DNA from: Sulfuriferula multivorans
Lineage (GTDB): Bacteria > Pseudomonadota > Gammaproteobacteria > Burkholderiales > Sulfuriferulaceae
Assembly: GCF_003851125.1 (NCBI RefSeq)
Contig: NZ_BGOW01000019.1
Coordinates: 1 to 39,878, forward strand
Direction of reading: 5' to 3'
Length of the DNA: 39,878 bases
Part shown: one piece after another, positions 25,496-36,489 of the stretch
Layout: each line of letters starts with the position of its first letter
Numbering within the stretch: the first letter of the stretch is position 1
Notes under the pieces: model-generated
The model's database searches: none
Told to the model about the DNA's origin: nothing
Seen by the model: the letters and a program-made list of their open reading frames with translations, nothing else
Position numbers and translations under genes: made by a program

Positions 25496-25572
25496 TATCC
25501 GGATTTATATTTGCTCCTGCCTGCCTTACCCCGCAAAATGTCAGGCTTCCAATTCTTGCTAACGTTCTTCCC

Positions 25573-26436
25573 ATGCTCTCACATGCCGTCTCCCTGCCTG
25601 CCAAACTGGCAGACGTTGTTCGTGCCAACGCGTCTGCCGCTCTCGCCGAAGATATCGGCAGCGGCGACCTCACCGCTGCGCTCATTCCAGAACAGGCCAC
25701 TGCCAGTGCTGCAGTAATCTGCCGCGAAAAAGCAATTTTGTGCGGCCAGGCGTGGTTTGAAGCGTGCTTTCATCAGATTGACCCTTCCATAAAAATTCAC
25801 TGGTACACGCGTGATGGGAGTTGTATTGGCGTCGATCAGATGCTGTGCGAAATTCACGGCAATGCACGGGCATTGCTGACCGCCGAGCGCTCCGCACTTA
25901 ATTTTTTACAGACACTGTCTGCCACCGCCACCATCACGCGGCGCTATGCCGATGCAATTGCGGGTACCGGCGCGATGGTGATGGATACGCGTAAAACACT
26001 GCCCGGCCTGCGCCGGGCGCAAAAATACGCGGTGTTGACCGGTGGCGGCGAAAATCAGCGTATCGGGCTCTATGATGGCATTCTGATCAAGGAAAACCAT
26101 ATCTCGGCAGCGGGTGGCATAGCTCAGGTCCTGGCGGCCGCAGACCGGATGGCAGGCGGCGTGCCGGTGCAGATTGAAGTCGAAAACATGGACGAACTGA
26201 AACAGGCGCTGGAAGCCGGAGCGCGCCTGATCCTGCTGGATAACTTTACCCTCGACGCGCTCCGCGAGGCAGTCAGGGTAACCGCCGGCCGCGCAGTGCT
26301 GGAAGCCTCCGGCAATATCAGTCTCGACACCATCCGCAGCGTTGCCGAAACAGGTGTACAGCGCATCTCGGTGGGCGGCCTGACCAAACACATTCAGGCT
26401 GTGGATCTGTCCATGCGCTTCGAGTGGGCTGTTTGA
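25573..26436 (+). CDS. nadC: nicotinate-nucleotide pyrophosphorylase (carboxylating)
   Basis: A 287-residue quinolinate phosphoribosyltransferase, the step from quinolinate and PRPP to nicotinate mononucleotide in de novo NAD synthesis. Typical segments are LAEDIGSGDLTA, ALLTAERSALNFLQTLSATAT, MDTRKTLPGLRRAQKYAV, GGGENQRIGLYDGILIKENH, QIEVENMDE and EASGNISLDTIRSVAETGVQRISVG. The catalytic Arg, His and Lys residues in these segments are kept. The length is normal. No strong ribosome site precedes the ATG. Its stop is one base from that of the convergent tamB. nadE, the last NAD step, lies 8 kb away. Confidence 0.95.
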   Translation: MLSHAVSLPAKLADVVRANASAALAEDIGSGDLTAALIPEQATASAAVICREKAILCGQAWFEACFHQIDPSIKIHWYTRDGSCIGVDQMLCEIHGNARALLTAERSALNFLQTLSATATITRRYADAIAGTGAMVMDTRKTLPGLRRAQKYAVLTGGGENQRIGLYDGILIKENHISAAGGIAQVLAAADRMAGGVPVQIEVENMDELKQALEAGARLILLDNFTLDALREAVRVTAGRAVLEASGNISLDTIRSVAETGVQRISVGGLTKHIQAVDLSMRFEWAV

Positions 26437-26437
26437 T

Positions 26438-29400
26438 TCAGTGGAAGCTGAAGGTATAGAACACATCCACCGCACTCTGGCTGCCGGTTTGCGCCCGCAC
26501 TGACACGCGCCTGGACAGGGTGTAATTAATCTTGACCAGGCTGGTGGTGCCAGCCAAGCCTTGTTCATAACTCAGATAGACGTTTTTCGATAAACGTTTT
26601 CCCAGCACCAGAATGCTGTTTTGCAGCGAGCCGCCGCCGGCCAGATTCACCTCGCTCAAGCCGGTGGCCTCGGCCAGCCTGGCTTGCAGACTGACCGAAT
26701 CACCCATCCCCAGCAGGACGCCCGCCGCAGTCTGGAGTGCGCTGAACTCGGCGGCGCTGCTCTTTTCCGTGCCGTGCCCCAGCACCAGCCACGACAGTTT
26801 TTCGGTGTCCGGCACATCCGGGATGGACACCAGCTTGACCACCGGCGCCAGCGCACTGCCGGTAATCGCCACGCCCGCCTCGACGGTCTGATTTTTACGC
26901 AAGGCAAGAATATTCAGCCCGGGGTTATCCACCGGCCCGGAAAAATTCACCACGCCGCGCTCGATGTTCAGGCGCTGGCCGTAGGCGCTGTAGGTGCCTT
27001 CAGCGACCTGCACGCTGCCAACAGCGGTGGGCAGCCCGCCATCGCGGGCATGCAGTTTGACCAGACCGGTCAGACGCGCATCCATACCGCGCCCTTTCAG
27101 GTAAAACTGGTCGCCCAGGTCGAAATCCAGGTCGAAGTCGAGTGCCGTAGGCAGGCGCTTGGCGGATGGCGGTTTTTGCCGTCCCAATACGATCACGTCC
27201 GAACTCAAGGTCGGCGCATCACCGCGCGGCAATTCGATCAGGGCGTGATCGGCGTTAATTTTGGCCGTAACGCGAAGCAGGCGCGGCGCCAGGCTGACAT
27301 CGGCCTTGCCACTCACCGTCAACTGCCGGTCCGGACGCTGCAGCAGCGCGAGTTTGTCCGCCAGCAAAGCAATCTGCATGGTGGGTTTTCCATCGCGCAA
27401 CAGCGCCGTCCCGGTACCGGTAAGACTGCCGCTGCCCGCGCGCAGGTGCAGGCTGTCCAGCGTCAAGGTGTCACCGCGCAGACTGGCGCGCAGGCTGCCA
27501 TCGGTGAACGCGATGCCCTGTTCCGGGTAAGTGAAGAGCAGCTTGTCGGCGCTCACTGTGCCGCTCAGCAGCGGCGCATTGACCGTACCGCCGGCGCTGA
27601 CCTGCGCCTGTACTGACCCATCCAGCGTGATTGGCTCACCAAGCAAGGGACTCACCCAGGCCAGCGACGGCGTATTGACCCGGGCGGCGACGCTTAACGG
27701 GGCATTGCCCGACACGCCCCATTGACCGTTGCGCTGCGCCAGCGCGGTATCGGCAAGCACGCTGACTACGCCGAGTTTGTTACCCTGCGCGTCCAGTTCG
27801 CTGTGGATGCGGTTATCGATCGCCTGCACTGTGAGGACGAGGCGCTGGATGCCCAATGCGGTTCCGGATTGGCCCGGCAGTGTGACATCGCCGCGTTCGC
27901 GCCACAGCTGGATGCTGCCATTGACCTGACGAGCGGCTGCGAACTGCCATTTGCCGCCCACGACCAGCGTGCTCTCCACATCCGGGTTGATATTGGCCAG
28001 CCGCAGCAAATACGCGCTGTCCAGCCCGCTCATGCTGCCCTGGCTGGAAATGCGCCCGCTTTGCAGCGCAAATTCGTCCACGCGTACACTGCCGCGCGCC
28101 AGGGCTAAGTCAGCCTGGCTGAGTTCGATATGGCCTGCACCCAACGCAAGCCGGGCTGGCGCGTTGAGCACTACCGGATAACGGCCAGTGTTTTCCAGGC
28201 GCAGGATGCGCCCGTTCCAGCCCTGACCATCGCGCCAGCCGCCGCTCAGCGTGGCGCGTGCGTCAATCTGCGGATTGCGCGCGGCAAGATTGATGGTGTG
28301 TGCAGCACGTGTGCCATGCATATCGAGCGCGGCGCTGGCGAGCGCAAAATCCGCGCTGCGATAGCCGCGCAGGCGTGCAGACAGATTCAATGCGCCATTG
28401 ATCCCGTGTTGCAACTGACCGGTTGCCGACACGCTGTCGAGACGGATGCCCTGCCACGCCAGCGCCTGCCCTTCCAGTTTCACGCTGGCCGAGGGCTGCA
28501 CCAGACTGCCGCCAAGGCTGCCCTGTGCCGTCATGCGCCCACCGAATCCCTGACCGAATGCAGCCACATCGGGCGCGTCCAGGCGCCAGTCCAGGCGGTC
28601 ATTGGCAGCACCAAACGCGCCTTTGGCTTCAAGCCGGTTAGCCCCCAGGCGCAATGCAATATCGCTGTCCCAGACGCGCTTTGCGGCCAGTTTGAATGCA
28701 CCTTTTCCGGACAGCTGCTGGCCGCGATAGCGGCTGTTTGCCACGTTCAGCGCAACACTGGCAGCAAGCTGTGGGTCGAGCTGGCCGTGCGCTGTGGCAG
28801 TGGCGTTGATGGTTGCCGCCGGATAGCCGCCAAAGCGCGACGGGTCGAAGCGCCGCAACTGACCCTGTGCGCTGAACGCGCGCGTGCCGGCCAGTGCCAG
28901 TCTGGCACTGAAATTGAATTCGCCGCCGCCCGCGGCCAGCCGTGCGTTGTCGATGACCAATTGCTCGCCTGCGCGGCGGGCATTGAGCGCAATACGGTAG
29001 CCCGCCTGGCTCAACTCGGCGGACAGTGTTTGCCCGCTCTGCTCTACACCCAATGCGATCTTGCCCGCCAGGCGCGTGGGGCGCAGCGGATTGTACAGGT
29101 CATGCAAATTCAGGTTGGCCGTGCTCAGATTCAATGCCAGCAGGCCGTGCTGCAGACTGCCTTCTCCGTTGAACTGGCCAGCGCTGCCCAGATCGAGCGC
29201 CAGCGCATGCAAGGCGAACTGATCCGGGCTAGCGCTGAATCGGGTATGTGCGGACTTGAGCGGAATGCGACCGGCATCCAACGCGCCCGGCAAGCGGTTG
29301 GCGAGGCGCAACTCACCACTGAATATGGTCGCCGTACGCGCCTGCAGCGTAAGGTCCGCATCCATGTCGGTCTGCGGCAATCCGGCGCCCAGACGACGCA

Positions 29401-30145
29401 GATCGAGCTGGCGCACGACTACACTCGCCTGTTGCAGCGGCACCGGTTGGAATGGTGTCAGGCTTGCCTGCCAGCGACCGCTGGCCGCGCCCGAACTGCC
29501 TGTCCCCTGCACCTCCAGCTGCCCCAGCGTACCGCTCACTGCGGTGTGCGCGGTGTAGTCATGCAGGCCGTCGTTGCGGGCGAAATCCAGCGTGCCGTTG
29601 AGGGCAAACGGCGCATCTGCAGCGAGACGCGCGCTGGCCTGCCCCGCACCCCACGGACTCCGCACGCTGAGCCTGGCGTGGTAGGCGTCACCCGGATTGG
29701 TCAGCGCCAGGCGCAGCTGCGATAGCGGCCAGCTGTGCGCGCCCTGGTGTACCGTCAGATGCTCGATGCGGGCGTCCGGGATATTCAGCGCGTAGGGCAG
29801 CCGTAGCGTCACAGGCAGCTTGGGCGGCTCGGGGCTGGGTTTGATCAGGGTGATGTCGAGGCTGGCCAGCGTCAGCTTCCGGATCAGCAACTGATGGTCA
29901 TACAGCAGTGCGTGCGGCGACCAATCGAGCACGACATCGCGCGCTTCAATGTGCCGCTCCGGCGTATCGAGACGCACGCGGGAGAATTTAAGCGGCCCGT
30001 ACAGCGAGCCGCTCACGCCTTCGAAGCTGAGTTGGCCGCCAGCCAGACGCGTGGCAATCTGTGCGCCGATATGCAGTGTCGGCTCGCGCCCGGCCAGCCA
30101 GACCAGCCCCGCGATCAGCACCAGCAGCAGGCCCAGCCACAACAT
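26438..30145 (-). CDS. tamB: TamB, inner-membrane-anchored translocation/lipid-transport protein
   Basis: A 1235-residue TamB (AsmA/DUF490). An N-terminal membrane anchor (LWLGLLLVLIAGLVWLA) is followed by a very long run of short beta strands expected to form a hydrophobic groove spanning the periplasm. The conserved C-terminal domain includes GTYSAYGQRLNIERGVVNFSG, NPGLNILALRKNQ, VKLVSIPDVPDTEKLSWLVLGHG and LSKNVYLSYEQGLAG, ending in FYTFSFH with a terminal aromatic like beta-barrel substrates. It follows tamA, its outer-membrane partner. The ATG at 30145 gives an N-terminus without positive charges. The in-frame codons upstream encode a basic stretch reaching the tamA stop, but offer no ATG, GTG or TTG. 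TamB-type proteins are implicated in phospholipid transport and autotransporter assembly. Confidence 0.93.
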   Translation of the reverse strand: MLWLGLLLVLIAGLVWLAGREPTLHIGAQIATRLAGGQLSFEGVSGSLYGPLKFSRVRLDTPERHIEARDVVLDWSPHALLYDHQLLIRKLTLASLDITLIKPSPEPPKLPVTLRLPYALNIPDARIEHLTVHQGAHSWPLSQLRLALTNPGDAYHARLSVRSPWGAGQASARLAADAPFALNGTLDFARNDGLHDYTAHTAVSGTLGQLEVQGTGSSGAASGRWQASLTPFQPVPLQQASVVVRQLDLRRLGAGLPQTDMDADLTLQARTATIFSGELRLANRLPGALDAGRIPLKSAHTRFSASPDQFALHALALDLGSAGQFNGEGSLQHGLLALNLSTANLNLHDLYNPLRPTRLAGKIALGVEQSGQTLSAELSQAGYRIALNARRAGEQLVIDNARLAAGGGEFNFSARLALAGTRAFSAQGQLRRFDPSRFGGYPAATINATATAHGQLDPQLAASVALNVANSRYRGQQLSGKGAFKLAAKRVWDSDIALRLGANRLEAKGAFGAANDRLDWRLDAPDVAAFGQGFGGRMTAQGSLGGSLVQPSASVKLEGQALAWQGIRLDSVSATGQLQHGINGALNLSARLRGYRSADFALASAALDMHGTRAAHTINLAARNPQIDARATLSGGWRDGQGWNGRILRLENTGRYPVVLNAPARLALGAGHIELSQADLALARGSVRVDEFALQSGRISSQGSMSGLDSAYLLRLANINPDVESTLVVGGKWQFAAARQVNGSIQLWRERGDVTLPGQSGTALGIQRLVLTVQAIDNRIHSELDAQGNKLGVVSVLADTALAQRNGQWGVSGNAPLSVAARVNTPSLAWVSPLLGEPITLDGSVQAQVSAGGTVNAPLLSGTVSADKLLFTYPEQGIAFTDGSLRASLRGDTLTLDSLHLRAGSGSLTGTGTALLRDGKPTMQIALLADKLALLQRPDRQLTVSGKADVSLAPRLLRVTAKINADHALIELPRGDAPTLSSDVIVLGRQKPPSAKRLPTALDFDLDFDLGDQFYLKGRGMDARLTGLVKLHARDGGLPTAVGSVQVAEGTYSAYGQRLNIERGVVNFSGPVDNPGLNILALRKNQTVEAGVAITGSALAPVVKLVSIPDVPDTEKLSWLVLGHGTEKSSAAEFSALQTAAGVLLGMGDSVSLQARLAEATGLSEVNLAGGGSLQNSILVLGKRLSKNVYLSYEQGLAGTTSLVKINYTLSRRVSVRAQTGSQSAVDVFYTFSFH

Positions 30146-30186
30146 CAGCCTGCCTGCCCAGCGCAGCGCCAGCCGACGTCCCCGTA

Positions 30187-31983
30187 TCAGAACGACACCC
30201 CGATGCTGAAATGCACCCGCAATGCATGCACTGCCTGACCATAGGCCAGATCCAGGTTGAGCGGGCCGACCGGACTCTTCCAGCGCGCACCTACGCCGTA
30301 GCCCTGCACCAGATGCAGATTGGGCAGGGTATCGGCGGCATCGCCCACGTCATAAAACACCGCGGCGCCCCAGCGCTCGGTCAGCCAGTGGTCGTACTCC
30401 ACGCTGCCCACGGCCAGATAGCGACCGCCCACAATCGCATCCGCCTGTTTCACGCCCAGGCTCAGATAGGGATAGCCGCGCACCGACTGGTCGCCGCCGG
30501 TACGAAACAGGAAATCCGAAGGAATCCCGTTGCTGCTGGTAGCCAGCACGCCACCCAACTCGCCACGCAGAATCAAGCCATCGCGCTGGCCCAGCGGCAG
30601 GTAATACACCACACGGGTATAGCCGCGCACGAAATCCTGATCCGACAATAGCGCGCGCGCTGCCCCGCCCAGCTGGGCACTGAACACATAGCCGCGCGTC
30701 GGGAACAGCGGATTGTTCACATTGTGATAGGTCCAGATGTAATTGAGAGTGAGCGCCTGAAGCTTATTCCCGACACCACCCGCGATGGACTGGTGCTCGG
30801 TCTGGAACTGCGTCGCCAGCGTGGTTTCAATCCGGCCTTTGGTGCGTGTGCGCTTGACGCCGGTGCCGGTGCGCACGCTGGTCACACCCTTGATATCGGC
30901 ACGTTCGTGAAAGGCGTTGATGCTGTCCTGGTAGCCCAGTTCATTGCGCGGCAACTGCAATTCGGCATTCAGGGATTGCAGGCTGGTTTCGAGTTTGAGC
31001 AGGCTCTTGAAACGCCAGCCGCGCCGCATCACGTTCAGGTCCTGATACTCGATCTGCCCGCGCAATCCGCTATCGGTGCTGACACCGATACCGAAGCCGA
31101 GCTTGCTGGACGGGTTTTCCACCACATTGACCTGCACCGGCACATTGTCCGGGTGGGCCGGATCGGTGTCCGCGGACACGCTCACCGTGCGGAAATAACC
31201 CGTATCCTGCAAACGCGCCTGGAATTCCAGCAGACTGGTCTGTGAATAGGCTGCGCCGGGCTGGATCGGGTTGAGCCGTTCGACGACGCTGGCCGGGTAA
31301 CGCTGCAAGCCGCTGATATGCAGCGCGCCGAAGCTGAACGCGGGACCGCTATCCAGTGTCACGCTCAGCGTCGCCTGACGTGTTTGCGGATTCACCACTG
31401 CCTGGCTGGAGGCAATACGGGCAGTGGGAAAGCGCCCGGTCAGCAAGGTTTTCAATGCATTGCGTTTGGCCGATTCCCAGGTCGTCTGACGGAACACACT
31501 ACCGCTCGGCAGTTGCCACGCCTGACGCAGCTGGGCCAGCAGTCGGTCCCGCTCTTCGGGCATCTGCGCGACTGCCCCCTGCAAGGAAAGATCGAGCTGC
31601 GCCACCTGTGTGGGCGGGCCAGGGGCGATGACAAAACGTATCAGGATCGGCTGGTCCTGCAATGAAATCGAAGCGGTGATTTCCGGGGAATAAAACCCCT
31701 CGGTGGCAAGCAGGGTGCGGATATTGTCCGGCGCAGCTTGATACAGGCTTTGCAACTGCGCAGTGTCCAGCATTGGATTATTGTGCCAGCGGTTGATGTC
31801 GAGGTTCTTTTCCAGCAAATCGCGATAAGCCTGAGGCACATCCAGTTCAACCCGGTAGTCCAGCCCTGCCGAAAAAACCGGCAGCGCCATACTCATCAGC
31901 ATGCACGCCAGCACCAGCAAGACGCTCCGGAATCTGACGGCGCCCCGGCGTGAAAGCCCTTTAATCGCCAACCTTTGATCCAT
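30187..31983 (-). CDS. tamA: TamA, outer-membrane BamA-family barrel
   Basis: A 598-residue Omp85 protein. A signal peptide with cleavage near VFSA-GLDY is followed by three POTRA-like segments (about 45-270; for example RFVIAPGPPTQVAQLDLSL and FSFGALHISGLQRYP) and a 16-strand barrel. The barrel has the conserved RTGGDQSVRGYPY (the RGY of Omp85 loop 6) and a C-terminal VHFSIGVSF ending in Phe. The length matches TamA (about 577) rather than BamA (about 800). The ATG at 31983 overlaps the pgeF stop by 23 bases; no strong ribosome site is visible, so coupling is likely. The tamA-tamB order is the usual one. Confidence 0.95.
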   Translation of the reverse strand: MDQRLAIKGLSRRGAVRFRSVLLVLACMLMSMALPVFSAGLDYRVELDVPQAYRDLLEKNLDINRWHNNPMLDTAQLQSLYQAAPDNIRTLLATEGFYSPEITASISLQDQPILIRFVIAPGPPTQVAQLDLSLQGAVAQMPEERDRLLAQLRQAWQLPSGSVFRQTTWESAKRNALKTLLTGRFPTARIASSQAVVNPQTRQATLSVTLDSGPAFSFGALHISGLQRYPASVVERLNPIQPGAAYSQTSLLEFQARLQDTGYFRTVSVSADTDPAHPDNVPVQVNVVENPSSKLGFGIGVSTDSGLRGQIEYQDLNVMRRGWRFKSLLKLETSLQSLNAELQLPRNELGYQDSINAFHERADIKGVTSVRTGTGVKRTRTKGRIETTLATQFQTEHQSIAGGVGNKLQALTLNYIWTYHNVNNPLFPTRGYVFSAQLGGAARALLSDQDFVRGYTRVVYYLPLGQRDGLILRGELGGVLATSSNGIPSDFLFRTGGDQSVRGYPYLSLGVKQADAIVGGRYLAVGSVEYDHWLTERWGAAVFYDVGDAADTLPNLHLVQGYGVGARWKSPVGPLNLDLAYGQAVHALRVHFSIGVSF

Positions 31984-32713
31984 CGTGTCGCAACCAGATC
32001 AGGCTGGCCATGCGTCCCGTCGCACCATCACGCCGATACGAATAAAATCGTGCGGATTCGTTGTAGGTACAAGCGCCGCCGCCGTATATCCGGGTGACGC
32101 CAATACGATGCAGCCGCAGCCGTGCCAGGGCATAAATATCCGCGAGCCATTTGCCGCGCCGTTGCGCAACAAAAGCTGCGGAGGCTTGCGGCTGCATGGC
32201 GACAAACGCCTCTCGCACCTCGTCGCCCACCTCGAACGCCTGTGCGCCGATAGCCGGGCCCAGCCAGGCCATTACGCCATCTGCGGGCACCTGCATGGCG
32301 GCAACCGCAGCTTCCAGCATGCCGCCTGCCAGCCCGCGCCAGCCTGCATGGGCGGCCGCCACCACGCTGCCCTGACGGTCGCAAAACAGCACCGGCAGGC
32401 AATCGGCGGTCAGTACGGCGCATACTCGGCCCGCCTGACGCGTCATGCTGGCATCCGCTTCTGTCGAAGCATTGCGGCCATCTGCGTCAAACACCGCGCT
32501 GCCGTGTACCTGGGTAAGCCAGATCGGTTCAGCAGGCAACGCGGCGCGCAAAATGGCACGGTTTTGCGCCACGCTGGCGGGATCATCGCCCACATGACCA
32601 CCCAGATTCAGCCCGGCATAGGGTGCCACACTGACGCCGCCGGCACGCGTTGTCACCAGCGCGCTGACCTGCTCCGGCGCCGGCCAGTCGGGAATGATCC
32701 AGTCCGGGTTCAT
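31961..32713 (-). CDS. pgeF: peptidoglycan editing factor / multicopper purine nucleoside phosphorylase-like (YfiH)
   Basis: A 250-residue YfiH/PgeF (laccase-domain, DUF152) protein. It shows LTQVHGSAVFDAD, LTADCLPVLFCDRQG, AAHAGWRGLAGGML, MAWLGPAIGAQAFEVGDEV, GGACTYNESARFYSYRRDG and a C-terminal ASLIWLR, the full family pattern. The metal-binding His-Cys-His set (H in QVHG, C in ADCLP, H in HAGWRG) is intact. In E. coli the protein removes misincorporated L-Ser from peptidoglycan precursors; purine nucleoside phosphorylase activity is also reported for relatives. The ATG at 32713 overlaps the rluD stop as ATGA; rluD-pgeF is a classic pair. Confidence 0.94.
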   Translation of the reverse strand: MNPDWIIPDWPAPEQVSALVTTRAGGVSVAPYAGLNLGGHVGDDPASVAQNRAILRAALPAEPIWLTQVHGSAVFDADGRNASTEADASMTRQAGRVCAVLTADCLPVLFCDRQGSVVAAAHAGWRGLAGGMLEAAVAAMQVPADGVMAWLGPAIGAQAFEVGDEVREAFVAMQPQASAAFVAQRRGKWLADIYALARLRLHRIGVTRIYGGGACTYNESARFYSYRRDGATGRMASLIWLRHDGSKVGD

Positions 32714-33615
32714 GTGATCTCCATCCTTAAATGATCAAGTAAGGCCTGAAAATCCGCAGGCGGTTCCACTTGCCATTCCAGATGGACGCCGCTGACCGGA
32801 TGCAGCAATCCAAGCCGGGTAGCGTGCAAGGCCTGGCGTTTGAAATCGGGCAGCGCTGCTATCTGGCTGGCGCGGCCATATACCGGATCACCCACCAGCG
32901 CATGGCCGATGGACTGCAGGTGCACGCGAATCTGATGGGTGCGGCCGGTTTCCAGCACACAGCGAATCAGGGTGTAGCGGCCTAGATGCTCGAGCACGGT
33001 GTAGTGCGTGACGGCTTCGCGGCCGGAATGAACGACTGCCATTTTGGTGCGCTGGCTGGGGTGACGCCCGATGCGCGCGTCGACCTTGCCGTCTTGCGCG
33101 ATCAGCCCGTGCGCCACAGCCAGATATTCACGCTTGACGCTACGCGCCTGCAACTGACGCACCAGATTGGTTTGTGCGGTAAGTGTTTTCGCCACCACCA
33201 GCAGGCCGCTGGTGTCCTTGTCGAGCCGGTGCACGATGCCCGCGCGCGGCACCCCGGCCAGTTGAGGCGCGTGGTGGAGCAGCGCATTCAGCATGGTTCC
33301 CTGCCAGTTGCCGCTACCCGGATGCACCACCAGCCCGGCCGGCTTGTTGACCACCAGCAAGGCGTCATCCTCGTAGACTATCGCCAGCGCGATATCCTCA
33401 GGCATCGCCGGCACTTCGGCCGGATGCGTTTCGGGCAAGACTTGTACTTTCTCACCCCCCCACACCTTGTCCTTGACCCCCAGAAAACGGCCATTGACGG
33501 TCACGCGTTCATGCTTGATCCAATCCTGGATGCGACTGCGCGAGTAGTCGGGCAGTAACGCGGCGAGAGCCTGATCCAGCCGTTGACCGGCACTGGCGAC
33601 GGGGATTTCCATCAT
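32710..33615 (-). CDS. rluD: 23S rRNA pseudouridine synthase RluD
   Basis: A 301-residue RluD, which makes pseudouridines 1911, 1915 and 1917 in helix 69 of 23S rRNA. An N-terminal S4 domain (RLDQALAALLPDYSRSRIQDWIKHERVTVNG) precedes the catalytic domain with GIVHRLDKDTSGLLVVAKT, where the Asp in HRLDKDTSG is catalytic, and TGRTHQIRVHLQSIGHALVGDPVYG. I chose the ATG pair at 33610-33615, just ahead of the S4 domain. A longer reading to 33678 would overlap the bamD start. It is divergent from bamD, as in E. coli, and heads rluD-pgeF-tamA-tamB. Confidence 0.95.
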   Translation of the reverse strand: MMEIPVASAGQRLDQALAALLPDYSRSRIQDWIKHERVTVNGRFLGVKDKVWGGEKVQVLPETHPAEVPAMPEDIALAIVYEDDALLVVNKPAGLVVHPGSGNWQGTMLNALLHHAPQLAGVPRAGIVHRLDKDTSGLLVVAKTLTAQTNLVRQLQARSVKREYLAVAHGLIAQDGKVDARIGRHPSQRTKMAVVHSGREAVTHYTVLEHLGRYTLIRCVLETGRTHQIRVHLQSIGHALVGDPVYGRASQIAALPDFKRQALHATRLGLLHPVSGVHLEWQVEPPADFQALLDHLRMEIT

Positions 33616-33644
33616 GATTACGGCTTCGGCAGAAGTGTTTGGAG

Positions 33645-33650
33645 TATAAT
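33645..33650 (+). promoter_or_regulatory. -10 element of the bamD promoter
   Basis: A perfect TATAAT sits 26 bases before the bamD ATG. The -35 region at the 17-base spacing (GGCTTC) is poor. On the opposite strand the overlapping TATACT (33643-33648) could serve rluD, so the 61-base spacer between bamD and rluD may hold two face-to-face promoters that share one AT-rich core. Confidence 0.6.
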
Positions 33651-33676
33651 CTGGCAACTGTTTTACGGACGATGTC

Positions 33677-34468
33677 ATGAAACGAAGTTTACTTGTTTTG
33701 TTGGTGGTACTGCTGGCTGGATGTGGTTTGTTACCGAAGACGGTTGATGAAACCCAGGGCTGGTCGGCACAAAGACTCTACGCAGAAGCCAAGGATCAGC
33801 TCGATTCGGGTGGCTATGAAAAAGCCATCAAATACTTCGAGACGCTGGAAGCGCGCTACCCCTACGGACGCTATGCCCAGCAAGCGCAACTGGAAGTTGC
33901 CTATGCTTATTACAAGGACAATGAGCCGGTTTCCGCCATCGCCGCCTGCGACCGCTTTATCAAGCTGCATCCCGAGCATCCCAATGTGGATTATGCCTAC
34001 TACCTGAGGGGGCTGGCCAACTTTACCGAAGACCAGGGGCTGTTGGGGAGGATTGGCGATCAGGATATGACCGAACGCGATCCCAAGGCTGCAAGCGAGT
34101 CTTTTGATTCGTTTCAGCAACTGGTTACGCGTTTTTCAAACAGCAAATATGCCCCGGATGCGCTGGCGCGCATGAAATACCTGGTGGATTCGCTGGCCTC
34201 GCATGAAGTGCACGTCGCCCTGTATTACTATAAACGCGGCGCCTATGTGGCTGCCAGCAAACGCGCCCAGTATGCCATCGAGCATTATCCGAATGCCCCG
34301 GCTATCGAACAGGCGCTGGCAATCCTTGTTAAATCCTACGATAAAATGGGTATCAATGACTTGCGCGATGACGCCTTGCGGGTGTTACAGAAAAACTTCC
34401 CGAACAGTAAATATGTGTCGGGAAATTTTGACAAGAGCAAACCCTGGTGGCGTTTCTGGCAACTCTAA
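33677..34468 (+). CDS. bamD: BamD, outer-membrane protein assembly lipoprotein
   Basis: A 263-residue BamD (ComL/YfiO), the essential lipoprotein of the BAM complex that inserts beta-barrel proteins. The signal ends VVLLAGC (lipobox), followed by TPR-like repeats: AEAKDQLDSGGYEKAIKYFETLEARYP, QLEVAYAYYKDNEPVSAIAACDRFIKLHPEHPNVDYAYYLRGL and LYYYKRGAYVAASKRAQYAIEHYPN. The phrase HPNVDYAYYLRGL and ERDPKAASESFDSFQQLVTRFSNSKYAPDA is a clear family mark. An ACGGA site lies eight bases before the ATG. It stands alone on the plus strand, divergent from rluD. Confidence 0.97.
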   Translation: MKRSLLVLLVVLLAGCGLLPKTVDETQGWSAQRLYAEAKDQLDSGGYEKAIKYFETLEARYPYGRYAQQAQLEVAYAYYKDNEPVSAIAACDRFIKLHPEHPNVDYAYYLRGLANFTEDQGLLGRIGDQDMTERDPKAASESFDSFQQLVTRFSNSKYAPDALARMKYLVDSLASHEVHVALYYYKRGAYVAASKRAQYAIEHYPNAPAIEQALAILVKSYDKMGINDLRDDALRVLQKNFPNSKYVSGNFDKSKPWWRFWQL

Positions 34469-34485
34469 ACCTTTGCAAACCGTAA

Positions 34486-34521
34486 CTGGTAGCGCAGCTT
34501 GAGCTAACAAGCCGCTACCAG
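34486..34521. terminator. hairpin between convergent bamD and glnB
   Basis: CTGGTAGCG at 34486-34494 pairs with CGCTACCAG at 34513-34521, and inside it GCTTG (34497-34501) pairs with CAAGC (34508-34512), separated from the outer stem by a CA bulge. This long structure lies 18 bases after bamD and 6 bases after glnB. No U tract follows on either strand, so efficient intrinsic termination is uncertain. Confidence 0.65.
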
Positions 34522-34526
34522 CCAGA

Positions 34527-36485
<1,959 letters not shown>

Positions 36486-36489
<4 letters not shown>

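Noticed and set aside
28130-29725. A 531-codon open frame antisense to tamB
   Set aside because: It is the mirror of a GC-rich, strongly biased gene. The predicted protein has no recognisable domain, is rich in Arg/Gln/Ala/Cys, and the opposite strand encodes a full TamB.
33616-33678. Longer RluD reading starting at 33678
   Set aside because: It would overlap the bamD start and cover the TATAAT promoter core; the S4 domain begins just after the ATG pair at 33610-33615.
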